Below, piece by piece: positions 54,055 to 62,706 of a DNA stretch of 64,000 nt. The notes under the pieces were generated by a model. It saw only the letters and a program-made list of their open reading frames with translations, was not told the DNA's origin and did not search any database. Numbering within the stretch: position 1 is the stretch's first letter; the number at the start of each line of letters is the position of its first letter. Origin of the DNA: Aureimonas endophytica (GTDB lineage: Bacteria > Pseudomonadota > Alphaproteobacteria > Rhizobiales > Rhizobiaceae); assembly GCF_014642635.1 (NCBI RefSeq), contig NZ_BMIQ01000005.1, positions 1 through 64,000 of the forward strand. Direction: 5' to 3'. Both the position numbers and the translations under genes were made by a program.

Positions 54055-54915
54055 ATGGCGCAGGCAGAGGCGATCGCTCGCCGGACCGACGGGCCGCATT
54101 TCGCGAAACTGGACGCCGCCGCGCTGCGCGAGGAAGCCCGCGAGGTGCGCAAGCGCATCCTGGTGACCATCGGCGAGGCCGGGCTCGGCCATGTCGGCGG
54201 CGACCTGTCGGTGACCGACATCCTGACGACGCTGTTCTTCGGCGTACTCGACGTGGAGCCCGCCGCGCCGCAGGCGCCCGGCCGCGACCGCTTCATCCTG
54301 TCCAAGGGCCATTGCGCGGCGGCGCTCTACACGGTCCTCGCCCGGCGCGGCTTCTTCGAGGAGGCCGAGCTTTCCACCTTCATGAAGCCGCTGTCGCGCC
54401 TCAACGGCCATCCGAACCGGCGCAAGGTGCCGGGCGTCGAGGCCAATACCGGGCCGCTCGGCCACGGCCTGCCGATCGCGGCCGGCGCGGCGATGGGCGC
54501 GCGCCTGAAGGGCGAGACCTGGCGCACCTTCTGCGTGACGGGCGACGGCGAGCTTCAGGAAGGCTCGAACTGGGAGGCGATGATGTTCGCCGGCCATCAG
54601 CAGCTGTCGAACCTCACCCTCATCACCGATCGCAACGGCCTCCAGCAGGGCGCGCGCGTCGACGACACCAACGATCTCTCGCCGCTCGGCGAGAAGCTCG
54701 CCGCCTTCGGCTGGGAAGTGCGCGACATCGACGGCCACGACCATGCGGCGCTGCTCGACGCCCTCGGCCGTCCGGGCACGACGAAGCCCGTCTTCGTGCT
54801 CGCCCGCACGGTGAAGGGCAAGGGCGTCTCCTTCATGGAGAACGGCGTCGAGTGGCACCACAAGGTTCCGAGCGCCGAACAGATCGAAGCAGGTCTCAAG
54901 GAGCTTTCCCGATGA
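54055..54915 (+). CDS. Transketolase, N-terminal subunit (split)
   Basis: A 286-residue thiamine-diphosphate-binding half. It has the TPP loop GDGELQEGSNWEAM and the conserved GHCAAALYTVLAR, GHPNRRKVPGVEANTGPLGHGLPIA. ATG 54055 (MAQAEA) is chosen because GTGAGGGCA precedes it; the ATG at 54043 lies in the palindrome and has no ribosome site. The partner half follows with a 4-base overlap. Split transketolases move two-carbon units between sugar phosphates. Dedicated split pairs often mark non-standard sugar pathways rather than the housekeeping enzyme. Confidence 0.9.
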   Translation: MAQAEAIARRTDGPHFAKLDAAALREEAREVRKRILVTIGEAGLGHVGGDLSVTDILTTLFFGVLDVEPAAPQAPGRDRFILSKGHCAAALYTVLARRGFFEEAELSTFMKPLSRLNGHPNRRKVPGVEANTGPLGHGLPIAAGAAMGARLKGETWRTFCVTGDGELQEGSNWEAMMFAGHQQLSNLTLITDRNGLQQGARVDDTNDLSPLGEKLAAFGWEVRDIDGHDHAALLDALGRPGTTKPVFVLARTVKGKGVSFMENGVEWHHKVPSAEQIEAGLKELSR

Positions 54916-55862
54916 GCGAGAAGCCCGCCGTCGCCGGCCTTCACGACTGCCGCAAGGCCTTCGCGGAAGAGCTGATCGCGCTCGCCCGCCAGGACGCCCG
55001 CATCGTCGCCGTCTGCAACGATTCGGTCGGCTCCTCCAATCTCAAGGAATTCCAGAAGGAATTCGGCGACCGGCTCGTCAATGTCGGCATCGCCGAGCAG
55101 AACATGGTCGGCGTCGCGGCGGGCCTCGCCAATGCCGGCCTCGTGCCCTTCGTCTGCTGCGCCTCGCCCTTCCTCACCGGCCGCGCCACTGAGCAGGTGA
55201 AGGTCGACGCCGCCTATAACGGCTATCACATGGTGCTGTGCGGCATGAGCCCGGGCATGGCCTATGGCGAGCTCGGCCCGACGCATCACTCGATCGAGGA
55301 CTTCGCCTGGATGCGGGCGATCCACGACCTGACGATCCTCGTGCCCGCCGATCCGTTCCAGACCCGCGAGGCGGTGCGCTGGGCGGCGGCGGCGAACGGC
55401 CCGGTCTTCATGCGCGTCGGCCGCTTCGGCGTGCCGGCGGTCTCGAAGGAGGAGGACGGCTTCGCGGTCGGCCGCGCCGACGAGCTGCGCTCGGGCGACG
55501 ACGTGGCGATCGTCGCCACCGGCACGCTCGTCGCGCGCGCCGTCGAGGCGGCGGACAATCTGGCGAAGGCCGGCATCCGGGCACGCGTCCTCAACGTCTC
55601 CTCGCTCGCCCCGATCGACGCCGAGGCGCTGGTCAAGGCGGCGCGCGAGACGAAGGGCATCGTGACGGCGGAAGAGGGCGGCACCAGCGGCGGCCTCGGC
55701 GGCGCGGTGGCCGAGATCGTGTCGCAGCGCCATCCGGCGCGGCTGCGCATCCTCGGCGTCACCAGCTTCGCCCCGACCGGCGACGCGGGCTTCCTGCTCG
55801 ACCATTTCGGGCTGAACGCGGCCGGCATCGAGGCCGCGGCCCGCGAACTCGTCGCGGCCTGA
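54912..55862 (+). CDS. Transketolase, C-terminal subunit (split)
   Basis: A 316-residue partner half with the Pyr domain. The catalytic glutamate is in VGIAEQNMVGVAAGLA. HHSIEDFAWMRAIHDLTILVPADP and GPVFMRVGR follow, then the C-terminal domain (VNVSSLAPIDAEALVKAARETKG). Its start overlaps the stop of the N-terminal subunit by ATGA. The family reaction needs both halves. It is 4 bases ahead of the kinase gene. Confidence 0.9.
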   Translation: MSEKPAVAGLHDCRKAFAEELIALARQDARIVAVCNDSVGSSNLKEFQKEFGDRLVNVGIAEQNMVGVAAGLANAGLVPFVCCASPFLTGRATEQVKVDAAYNGYHMVLCGMSPGMAYGELGPTHHSIEDFAWMRAIHDLTILVPADPFQTREAVRWAAAANGPVFMRVGRFGVPAVSKEEDGFAVGRADELRSGDDVAIVATGTLVARAVEAADNLAKAGIRARVLNVSSLAPIDAEALVKAARETKGIVTAEEGGTSGGLGGAVAEIVSQRHPARLRILGVTSFAPTGDAGFLLDHFGLNAAGIEAAARELVAA

Positions 55863-55866
55863 TCCG

Positions 55867-57396
55867 ATGGCGGCGGCGGATCTCCTTCTCGCGATCGACC
55901 AGGGCACGTCCTCGACGAAGTGCCTGCTGATCGATCGCGCCGGCACGGTGGTGGCCGAGGGCGCGGCGCCGCTCGGCGAGACCTGCCCGCAGCCGGGCCA
56001 TGTCGAGCAGGACCCGGAGGAGATTTGGCAGAGCCTCAAGACAGCGGTCGCCCGCACCTTCGAGCGGGCGGACGCGGCGCGCGTCGCGGCGGTCGGCCTG
56101 TCGACGCAGCGCGAATCCATCCTTCTCTGGGACAAGGCGACGGGCAAGGCCCTGTCGCCCCTCCTTTCCTGGCAGGACCAGCGCACCGTCGAGCTCGCCC
56201 GGCGCATCGGCACCGGGGAGGCGCGCCGGACCGTGCGCCGCCTCAGCGGCCTGCCGCTCGATCCGATGTTCTCGGCGCTGAAGGCCGCCTGGCTGCTCGA
56301 TCGCTTCGACCCTGAGCGCCGGCGGGCCGAGGCCGGCGAGATCGCGCTCGGCACGGTCGATTCCTGGCTCCTCTGGAAGCTCGGCGGCGAGCATGTGACC
56401 GAGATCGGCAATGCCTCGCGCACCCAGCTTCTCGACACGGCGCGGGCCGAATGGTCGCCCGAGCTCTGCGACCTCTTCCGCGTTCCGATGGCGGCGCTGC
56501 CGCGCCTCCTGCCCTCGGTCGGCCCCTTTCCGGCGGTGCGCGGCCTCGCGCCGCTGCGCGACGGCACGCCCGTCACCGCCGTTCTCGGCGACAGCCATGC
56601 CGCGCTCTTCGGCCATGGCGCCTTCCGCCCCGGCTCGGTGAAGGCGACCTTCGGCACCGGCTCCTCGGTCATGGGCCTCGTCGGCGAGGCGGCCGGAGCC
56701 ATGGACCCCGGCACCTGCCTCACCATCGGCTGGCAGATCGAGCCGGGCCGGCCCGCCTTCGCGGCGGAAGGCAATATCCGCTCCGCCGGCTCGACGCTGC
56801 GCTGGCTCGCCGCGATCTTCGACCGGCCGGTGGCCGAGCTCGTCGCCGAGGCGCTGGAGGCGCCCGCCGCCGGCATCCATCTCGTGCCGGCCTTCAACGG
56901 GCTCGGCGCGCCCTATTGGGACGACGGCGCGACGGCGATCCTGTCCGGCTTCAAGCTCGGCACCTCGCGCGGCGCGATCATGCGGGCCGGCCTCGAATCC
57001 ATCGCCCATCAGGTGGCCGACGTCGTCGCGTCGGTGGAGCGCACCACCGGCAGGCGCATCGAGCGGCTCTTCGCCGATGGCGGACCGTCGGGCAACGACG
57101 ATCTCATGCGGATGCAGGCCGATTTCGCCGATCTGACGGTGCTGCGCGCCCCGGTGGCGGGCCTGTCCGCGATCGGCGCCGCGCATCTCGCCGGTCTGTC
57201 GGCGGGTCTGTGGAGTCTCGCCGATCTGGAAGCCCTGCCGCGTCGGCGGGACATTTTCGAGCCCCGTTCGAGCGCGGACGAACGCGCGGCGGCGCGGGCC
57301 GCCTGGGCGGGCGCCGTCGCCAGGGCGCGCGGCGAGGCCGGGACGCCCTCGGGGCTCCGGCCGGACGCGGCGCCGGCACCGGCATTGGCCGGCTGA
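55867..57396 (+). CDS. FGGY-family carbohydrate kinase, glycerol-kinase-like
   Basis: A 509-residue kinase. Motifs are typical of the glycerol kinase branch: LAIDQGTSSTKCLLID, GHVEQDPEEIWQ, GLSTQRESILLWD, WQDQRTVELAR, GTVDSWLLWKL and NASRTQLLDT in the first domain, and VPAFNGLGAPYWDDGA with ADGGPSGNDDLMRMQADF in the second. It lies between transketolase and the importer. The lack of xylulokinase-type signatures argues for a glycerol-, erythritol- or apulose-like substrate. The C-terminal tail (about residues 480-509) is low complexity. Confidence 0.9.
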   Translation: MAAADLLLAIDQGTSSTKCLLIDRAGTVVAEGAAPLGETCPQPGHVEQDPEEIWQSLKTAVARTFERADAARVAAVGLSTQRESILLWDKATGKALSPLLSWQDQRTVELARRIGTGEARRTVRRLSGLPLDPMFSALKAAWLLDRFDPERRRAEAGEIALGTVDSWLLWKLGGEHVTEIGNASRTQLLDTARAEWSPELCDLFRVPMAALPRLLPSVGPFPAVRGLAPLRDGTPVTAVLGDSHAALFGHGAFRPGSVKATFGTGSSVMGLVGEAAGAMDPGTCLTIGWQIEPGRPAFAAEGNIRSAGSTLRWLAAIFDRPVAELVAEALEAPAAGIHLVPAFNGLGAPYWDDGATAILSGFKLGTSRGAIMRAGLESIAHQVADVVASVERTTGRRIERLFADGGPSGNDDLMRMQADFADLTVLRAPVAGLSAIGAAHLAGLSAGLWSLADLEALPRRRDIFEPRSSADERAAARAAWAGAVARARGEAGTPSGLRPDAAPAPALAG

Positions 57397-57419
57397 CGGG
57401 AATGGGGGAGGAACGGAAC

Positions 57420-58406
57420 ATGAGCAGCGACACGATGACGACAGGCGCGACCCGGACGCGGCGCATGCCGAAGCTCGAACTCGGCGGCGTCGCCGGCCCG
57501 CTGATCGGCCTCGTCCTCCTTTGCGTCGGCTTCGCGCTGACCTCCGACTATTTCCTGTCGGTCCGCAACGGCCTCAACATCCTCGACCAGGTGACGGTGC
57601 TCGGCATCCTCGCCATCGGCATGACCATGGTCATCATCATCGGCGGCATCGACCTGTCGGTCGGCTCGGTCCTCGCCCTGTCGATGATGATGATGGGCTG
57701 GCTCGCCAAGAATGCCGGCCTGCCGCTGCCGCTCGCCATGGCGCTCGGCATCGTCACCGGCGCGGCCTGCGGCACGGTCTCGGGCCTGCTCATCACCTAT
57801 GCGCGGCTGCCAGCCTTCATCGCGACGCTCGCCATGATGTCCGTGGCGCGCGGCCTCGCCAATCTCCTCACCGACGGGCGCCAGATCGTCGGCTATGCCG
57901 AATGGTTCACCGATCTCGCCACGATCCGCCATCTCGGCTTCTTCTCGGCGACGGTCACGACCTTCGTCCTCCTGATGATCGCGGCCGGCATCTTCCTGCG
58001 CTACCGGGCGACGGGCCGCAATCTCTTCGCCATCGGCGGCAATCCGGAAGTCGCCCGCCTCGCCGGCATCGACGTCCGCCGCTACACGATCGTCACCTAT
58101 GCCGTGGCGGGGGCGCTGGCCGGCGTCGCCGCCGTGGTCATGGCGGCGCGGCTGAATTCCTCGCAGCCCAGCGCCGGCCTCGGCATCGAGCTCGACACGA
58201 TCGCCGCCGTCGTGATCGGCGGCGCCAGCCTCGTCGGCGGCGTCGGCTCGATCGCCGGCACGCTTATCGGCGTCCTCATCATCGGCGTCCTGCGCAACGG
58301 CCTCAATCTCCTCGGCGTCTCGCCCTTCTTCCAGATGGTGGTGATCGGTCTCGTGATCGCGCTCGCCGTCGCCTTCGACACACTGGGGCGCGAACGCGGC
58401 AAGTGA
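57420..58406 (+). CDS. Ribose-type ABC transporter permease (RbsC-like)
   Basis: A 328-residue permease with about nine helices. ILAIGMTMVIIIGGIDLSVGSVLALSMM is the RbsC signature, and GRNLFAIGGNPEVARLAGIDVRR the coupling loop. The ATG at 57420 follows GGAGGAACGGAAC. It partners with the binding protein and double ATPase downstream. CUT2-class transporters of this type carry pentoses, apiose, erythritol-type polyols or autoinducers. Confidence 0.93.
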   Translation: MSSDTMTTGATRTRRMPKLELGGVAGPLIGLVLLCVGFALTSDYFLSVRNGLNILDQVTVLGILAIGMTMVIIIGGIDLSVGSVLALSMMMMGWLAKNAGLPLPLAMALGIVTGAACGTVSGLLITYARLPAFIATLAMMSVARGLANLLTDGRQIVGYAEWFTDLATIRHLGFFSATVTTFVLLMIAAGIFLRYRATGRNLFAIGGNPEVARLAGIDVRRYTIVTYAVAGALAGVAAVVMAARLNSSQPSAGLGIELDTIAAVVIGGASLVGGVGSIAGTLIGVLIIGVLRNGLNLLGVSPFFQMVVIGLVIALAVAFDTLGRERGK

Positions 58407-58455
58407 GGGCCGCGCCGTTCCAGTCCCCTTTCCATCAGAGCAACGGGAGGACCAT

Positions 58456-59394
58456 ATGCTCGCAGACTGCCTGAAGACCCTGACCGCCGGACTCGTCCTG
58501 TCGGCCGCCCTCGTCGCCTCGCCGGCGCTTGCCCAGGACGGCAAGAAGACGGTCGGCCTCGCCGTCGCCAATCTCCAGGCCGACTTCTTCAACCAGATCA
58601 AGCAGTCGGTGGAGAAGGAAGGCAAGGCCAAGGGCGTCGAGGTGGTGACGGTCGATGCCGGCGGCGATTCCGCGACGCAGGTGAGCCAGATCCAGGATCT
58701 CATCACCCGCAATGTCGACGCGATCATCTATATCCCGGCCGGCGCCACCGCCGCGAGCGTGCCCGTCCAGGCCGCCAAGAAGGCCGGCATCCCGGTCGTC
58801 GCCGTCGACCGCAATCCGCCGGACGCCCCCGCCGACACCTTCATCGCCACCGACAGCGTCGCGGCCGCCGAGGAGCTCGGCAACTTCGTCTGCAAGCAGT
58901 CGGGCGGCAAGGGCCGGCTCGCCGAGATCCAGGGCCAGATCGGCACGACGCCCCAGATCGACCGTGACGAGGGCTTCGCCAAGGCGATGAAGAACTGCGC
59001 CGGCATCCAGGAAGTCGCCAAGCAGGCGAGCAACCAGTGGGCGCAGGACGAGGGCTTCAACATCGCCCAGGCGATGATCCAGCGCGATCCCGAGATCTCG
59101 ATCTTCTGGGGTCAGGCCGACGCGCTGGCGCTCGGCGCCGCCCAGGCCGCCAAGGTCGGCAACCTGTCGAACGTGATCGTCGTCGGCTTCGACGGCGACG
59201 TCGCGGGCCTCGAGGCCGTCCAGTCCGGCACGCTGACCGCCACCATGACGCAGCAGACGCAGCTGATGGGCCGTCTGGCGCTCGACTCGGCCCTGAAGCT
59301 CGCCGCCAAGGAGAGCGTGCCCGCGACGCAGCTCCAGCCTGCGACGCTGACCACCAAGGACAATGTCGGCCCCTTCATCGAGCAGCATCCCTGA
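58456..59394 (+). CDS. Ribose-type ABC transporter periplasmic binding protein (RbsB-like)
   Basis: A 312-residue Peripla_BP_4-type protein. The signal peptide (TLTAGLVLSAALVASPALA) is cleaved before QDGKK. TVGLAVANLQADFFNQIKQ and GDSATQVSQIQDLITRNVDAIIYIPAG are typical of the RbsB fold, followed by VVAVDRNPPDAPADTFIATD. GGGAGG lies just before the ATG 58456. It binds the pathway substrate in the periplasm. Apiose-binding homologues belong to this same group. Confidence 0.92.
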   Translation: MLADCLKTLTAGLVLSAALVASPALAQDGKKTVGLAVANLQADFFNQIKQSVEKEGKAKGVEVVTVDAGGDSATQVSQIQDLITRNVDAIIYIPAGATAASVPVQAAKKAGIPVVAVDRNPPDAPADTFIATDSVAAAEELGNFVCKQSGGKGRLAEIQGQIGTTPQIDRDEGFAKAMKNCAGIQEVAKQASNQWAQDEGFNIAQAMIQRDPEISIFWGQADALALGAAQAAKVGNLSNVIVVGFDGDVAGLEAVQSGTLTATMTQQTQLMGRLALDSALKLAAKESVPATQLQPATLTTKDNVGPFIEQHP

Positions 59395-59402
59395 TCGATC
59401 GC

Positions 59403-59427
59403 GGGAGGCGCCGCTCCGGCGCCTCCC
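59403..59427 (+). terminator. Hairpin directly after RbsB-like gene
   Basis: A perfect 10-bp stem (GGGAGGCGCC / GGCGCCTCCC) with a 5-base loop, 8 bases after the binding-protein stop and followed by CTTCC. It separates the binding-protein and ATPase genes and likely stabilises the upstream message or reduces read-through. Confidence 0.62.
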
Positions 59428-59500
59428 CTTCCGCCGCGCGGCACCCGTCGCGCGGCGCCAAGGTTTCGACCCCCCATTCCAGTCTGGGAGGACTGTTGCC

Positions 59501-61027
59501 ATGTCCGCAGCCCTGGCGCATGCGCCGATGCCGACCGACGCCGCGAACCCCGCCGGCGGCCTGACGATTCGCGGCATCGCGAAGTCCTTCGGGCCCGTCC
59601 GCGTGCTTGAAAGCATCGATCTCGACATCCGGCCGGGCGAATGCATCGCCGTTCTCGGCGAGAACGGCGCCGGCAAGTCCACCCTGTCCTCCATCATCGC
59701 CGGCGTCGTGCCGCCGAGCGCCGGGGCGATGACCTGGAACGGCGCGCCCTACGCGCCGCGCTCGCCCGCCGAGGCGCTGTCGCAGGGCATCGGCCTCATT
59801 CACCAGGAAATGCGGCTCCTGCCGGAGCTCTCCATCGCCGAGAACGTCTTCGTCGGCCGACTGCTGATGAAGAACGGCCGCGTCGACCGCGCCGAGATGG
59901 TGCGCCGCGCCGAGATCCAGCTACGCCGTCTCGGCCTCGACGTGCCGGCCACCGCCAAGGTCGGCACGCTGAAGGTCGCCGCCCAGCAGCAGGTCGAGAT
60001 CGCCAAGGCGCTGACGCTGGAAGCCCGCCTCCTGATCTTCGACGAGCCGACGGCGGCGCTCGGCGGCGACGAGACCGACCGGCTGTTCGAGCAGATCCAC
60101 CGCCTGAAGGCCGAGGGCGTCGCCTCCGTCTACATCTCGCACCGCCTGGAGGAGATCGCCCGGATCGCCGACCGCATCGCGGTGCTGCGCGACGGCCGGC
60201 TGATCGCCGTCCACGAGACCTCGGCCGTGCCGGTGCGCCAGCTCGTCGAGGAGATGGTCGGGCGCAGCGTCGACCGGCTCTTTCCCGAACTGCCGGCGCC
60301 GCAGCCGCGCGAGGTCCTCGCCGTCTCCAACCTCACGGCGGCGGCCGGCGCCTTCCGCGACATCTCCTTCTCGGTGCGGGCGGGCGAGATCCTCGGCATC
60401 GCCGGCATCGTCGGCGCCGGGCGCACCGAGCTGGTGCGGGCAATCGCCGGCGTCGACGCGCTGGCCGGCGGCGAGGTGCGGCTGGAGGACCGTCCGCTGC
60501 GGCTCACCCAGCCGCGCGACGCGATGGAGGCCGGCATCGTGCTGGTGCCCGAGGATCGCAAGGCGCAGGGCCTGCTCCTGAAGCAGACGATCGAGAACAA
60601 TGTCGCCGTCGGCAATTTCGACCTCATCGGCAGCGGCGGCTGGGTGCGGCCGACCGACAAGCGCGCCTTCGCCGAGAAGGCGATCGCGGCCATGGGCGTG
60701 AAGGGCCGGCCGGAACAGCTCGCCGGCCGCCTGTCGGGCGGCAACCAGCAGAAGGTCGTCATCGCCAAGTGGCTGGCGCGCAATCCCAAGCTCTTCATCA
60801 TGGACGAGCCGACGCGCGGCGTCGATGTCGGCGCCCGGGCGCAGATCTACGCGGCGATCGTCGCGCTCGCCCGCTCCGGCATGGCCGTCATCGTCGTCTC
60901 CTCGGATCTCGAGGAGGTGATCGGCCTGTCGCATCGCGTGATGGTGCTGTCGCGCGGCCAGAATCGCGGCATTCTCGAACGCGGCGCGGCGACCCATGTC
61001 GCCATCATGGAACGCGCCACGACCTGA
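59501..61027 (+). CDS. Ribose-type ABC transporter double ATPase (RbsA-like)
   Basis: A 508-residue protein with two ABC domains. The first has Walker A GENGAGKST, signature region LKVAAQQQVEIAKAL (degenerate relative to LSIGDQQ) and LLIFDEPTAAL; the second has the degenerate Walker A of the family (GIVGAGRTE), LSGGNQQKVVIAKWL and LFIMDEPTRGVDVGA. ATG 59501 follows GGGAGGACTGTTGCC. It powers the RbsC/RbsB-like importer. Confidence 0.93.
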   Translation: MSAALAHAPMPTDAANPAGGLTIRGIAKSFGPVRVLESIDLDIRPGECIAVLGENGAGKSTLSSIIAGVVPPSAGAMTWNGAPYAPRSPAEALSQGIGLIHQEMRLLPELSIAENVFVGRLLMKNGRVDRAEMVRRAEIQLRRLGLDVPATAKVGTLKVAAQQQVEIAKALTLEARLLIFDEPTAALGGDETDRLFEQIHRLKAEGVASVYISHRLEEIARIADRIAVLRDGRLIAVHETSAVPVRQLVEEMVGRSVDRLFPELPAPQPREVLAVSNLTAAAGAFRDISFSVRAGEILGIAGIVGAGRTELVRAIAGVDALAGGEVRLEDRPLRLTQPRDAMEAGIVLVPEDRKAQGLLLKQTIENNVAVGNFDLIGSGGWVRPTDKRAFAEKAIAAMGVKGRPEQLAGRLSGGNQQKVVIAKWLARNPKLFIMDEPTRGVDVGARAQIYAAIVALARSGMAVIVVSSDLEEVIGLSHRVMVLSRGQNRGILERGAATHVAIMERATT

Positions 61028-61062
61028 CCGGCCGCCGGATCAATCCTCAGAACGGAACGACC

Positions 61063-61827
61063 ATGAAGCTCTTCGACCTATCCGGCCAAGTCGCGCTCGT
61101 CACCGGGGCGGGCAGCGGCATCGGCCAGCGCATCGCGATCGGCCTCGCCGAGGCCGGCGCCGACCTCGCCCTGCTCGACCGCCGCTCGGACGACGGCCTG
61201 GCGCAGACGGCCTCGGCCATCGCCGCCAAGGGCCGGCGCAGCCTGTCGCTGGCCGCCGACGTGACCAAGGCCGAGGCGCTGGCTGAGGCCGTCGCCCGCA
61301 CCGAGGCCGAGCTCGGCCCGCTCGCCCTCGCCGTCAACGCCGCCGGCATCGCCAATGCCAATCCGGCGGAGGAGATGGGCGAGGACCAGTTCCAGACGAT
61401 GATAGACATCAACCTGAAGGGCGTCTTCCTGTCCTGCCAGGCCGAGGCGCGCGCGATGCTGGCCCATGGGCGCGGCGCGATCGTCAACATCGCCTCCATG
61501 TCGGGCGTCATCGTCAATCGCGGCCTGTCGCAGTGCCATTACAACGCCTCGAAGGCGGGCGTCATCCATATGTCGAAATCCATGGCGATGGAGTGGGTCG
61601 GGCGCGGCATCCGCGTCAACACGATCAGCCCCGGCTATACGGCGACACCGATGAACACCCGGCCCGAAATGGTGCACCAGACGAAGCTCTTCGAGGAGCA
61701 GACGCCGATGGGCCGCATGGCCAGCGTCGACGAGATGGTCGGCCCAGCGATCTTCCTCCTGTCGGAGGCCTCCTCCTTCGTCACCGGCGTCGACCTTCTG
61801 GTCGATGGCGGCTTCTGCTGCTGGTGA
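61063..61827 (+). CDS. SDR oxidoreductase, polyol dehydrogenase-like
   Basis: A 254-residue short-chain dehydrogenase with [14 protein letters not shown] (for NNAG), NIASMSG (Ser), [10 protein letters not shown] (Tyr/Lys) and VDGGFCCW. Acidic ALLDRRSDD after beta-2 suggests NAD+. The [24 protein letters not shown] block resembles D-threitol, arabinitol and galactitol dehydrogenases. It follows the importer genes by 35 bases, so it most likely oxidises the imported polyol. Confidence 0.86.
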   Translation: MKLFDLSGQVALVTGAGSGIGQRIAIGLAEAGADLALLDRRSDDGLAQTASAIAAKGRRSLSLAADVTKAEALAEAVARTEAELGPLALAVNAAGIANANPAEEMGEDQFQTMIDINLKGVFLSCQAEARAMLAHGRGAIVNIASMSGVIVNRGLSQCHYNASKAGVIHMSKSMAMEWVGRGIRVNTISPGYTATPMNTRPEMVHQTKLFEEQTPMGRMASVDEMVGPAIFLLSEASSFVTGVDLLVDGGFCCW

Positions 61828-61832
61828 GCGCG

Positions 61833-62576
61833 ATGCGTCGCAAGCTCGCCGCCGGCAACTGGAAGATGAACGGCTCGCGGACGGCGCTGGCGGAGGTGGA
61901 GGCGCTAATCGCCGCCCATCCCGCGCCCGGCTGCGAGATGCTGCTCTGCCCGCCCGCGACGCTCATCGCCGCGATGGCGGCGACGGCGAAGGGCGGCCCG
62001 CTGAAGGTCGGCGGCCAGGACTGCCATCACAAGCCCTCCGGCGCCCATACCGGCGACCTTTCGGCGGCGATGCTCGCCGAGGCGGGGGCCAGCCACGTCA
62101 TTCTCGGCCATTCCGAGCGCCGCGCCGACCATGGCGAGACGAGCGCGCTGGTGCGGCAAAAGGCGGAGGCCGCGAAGGCGGCCGGCCTCGTCGCGATCGT
62201 CTGCATCGGCGAGACCGAGGCCGAGCGCGACGCCGGGCGCGAGCTGGACGTCGTCGGCGGGCAGCTCGCGGAGTCCCTGCCCGATGCCGCGACGGGCGCC
62301 GACACGGTGATCGCCTACGAGCCGGTCTGGGCGATCGGCACCGGCCGCACGCCGAGCGAGGCGCAGATCGCCGCGATGCACCGCTTCCTGCGCGAGCGCC
62401 TCGTCGCCCGCTTCGGCGAGGGGGGCGAGGCCTTCCGCCTGCTCTATGGCGGGTCGGTGAAGCCGGACAACGCCGCCGCGATCTTCGCCATCCCGGATGT
62501 CGACGGCGCGCTGGTCGGCGGCGCCTCGCTGAAGGCCGGCGATTTCGGCGCGATCATCACGGCGCTCGGCAACTGA
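61833..62576 (+). CDS. tpiA: Triosephosphate isomerase (pathway-dedicated copy)
   Basis: A 247-residue TIM-barrel isomerase with all catalytic residues: K11 (NWKMNG), H93 (ILGHSERR) and E163 ([11 protein letters not shown]); the phosphate loops are LLYGGSVKP and [12 protein letters not shown]. It interconverts DHAP and glyceraldehyde 3-phosphate. Very close relatives in polyol operons (EryH/LerI) isomerise L-erythrulose 1-phosphate instead. It is 5 bases after the SDR gene in the same operon. The location suggests a role in this pathway rather than glycolysis. Confidence 0.92.
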   Translation: MRRKLAAGNWKMNGSRTALAEVEALIAAHPAPGCEMLLCPPATLIAAMAATAKGGPLKVGGQDCHHKPSGAHTGDLSAAMLAEAGASHVILGHSERRADHGETSALVRQKAEAAKAAGLVAIVCIGETEAERDAGRELDVVGGQLAESLPDAATGADTVIAYEPVWAIGTGRTPSEAQIAAMHRFLRERLVARFGEGGEAFRLLYGGSVKPDNAAAIFAIPDVDGALVGGASLKAGDFGAIITALGN

Positions 62577-62706
62577 CGCGATGTCATCGGCCCGAGGACA
62601 ACCATCGAGGGTCCGGTGACAAAGTCTTAAGATCGACCGCGCTAGATCTTTGGCCAGCCAATCGTTCGTCGGGAGGGACGCGACGTACACGACACGAGCT
62701 GGACCC

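Noticed and set aside
55867-57396. Naming the FGGY kinase xylB (xylulokinase)
   Set aside because: Its motifs (GHVEQDPEEIW, GTVDSWLLWKL, VPAFNGLGAPYWD) follow the glycerol kinase branch.
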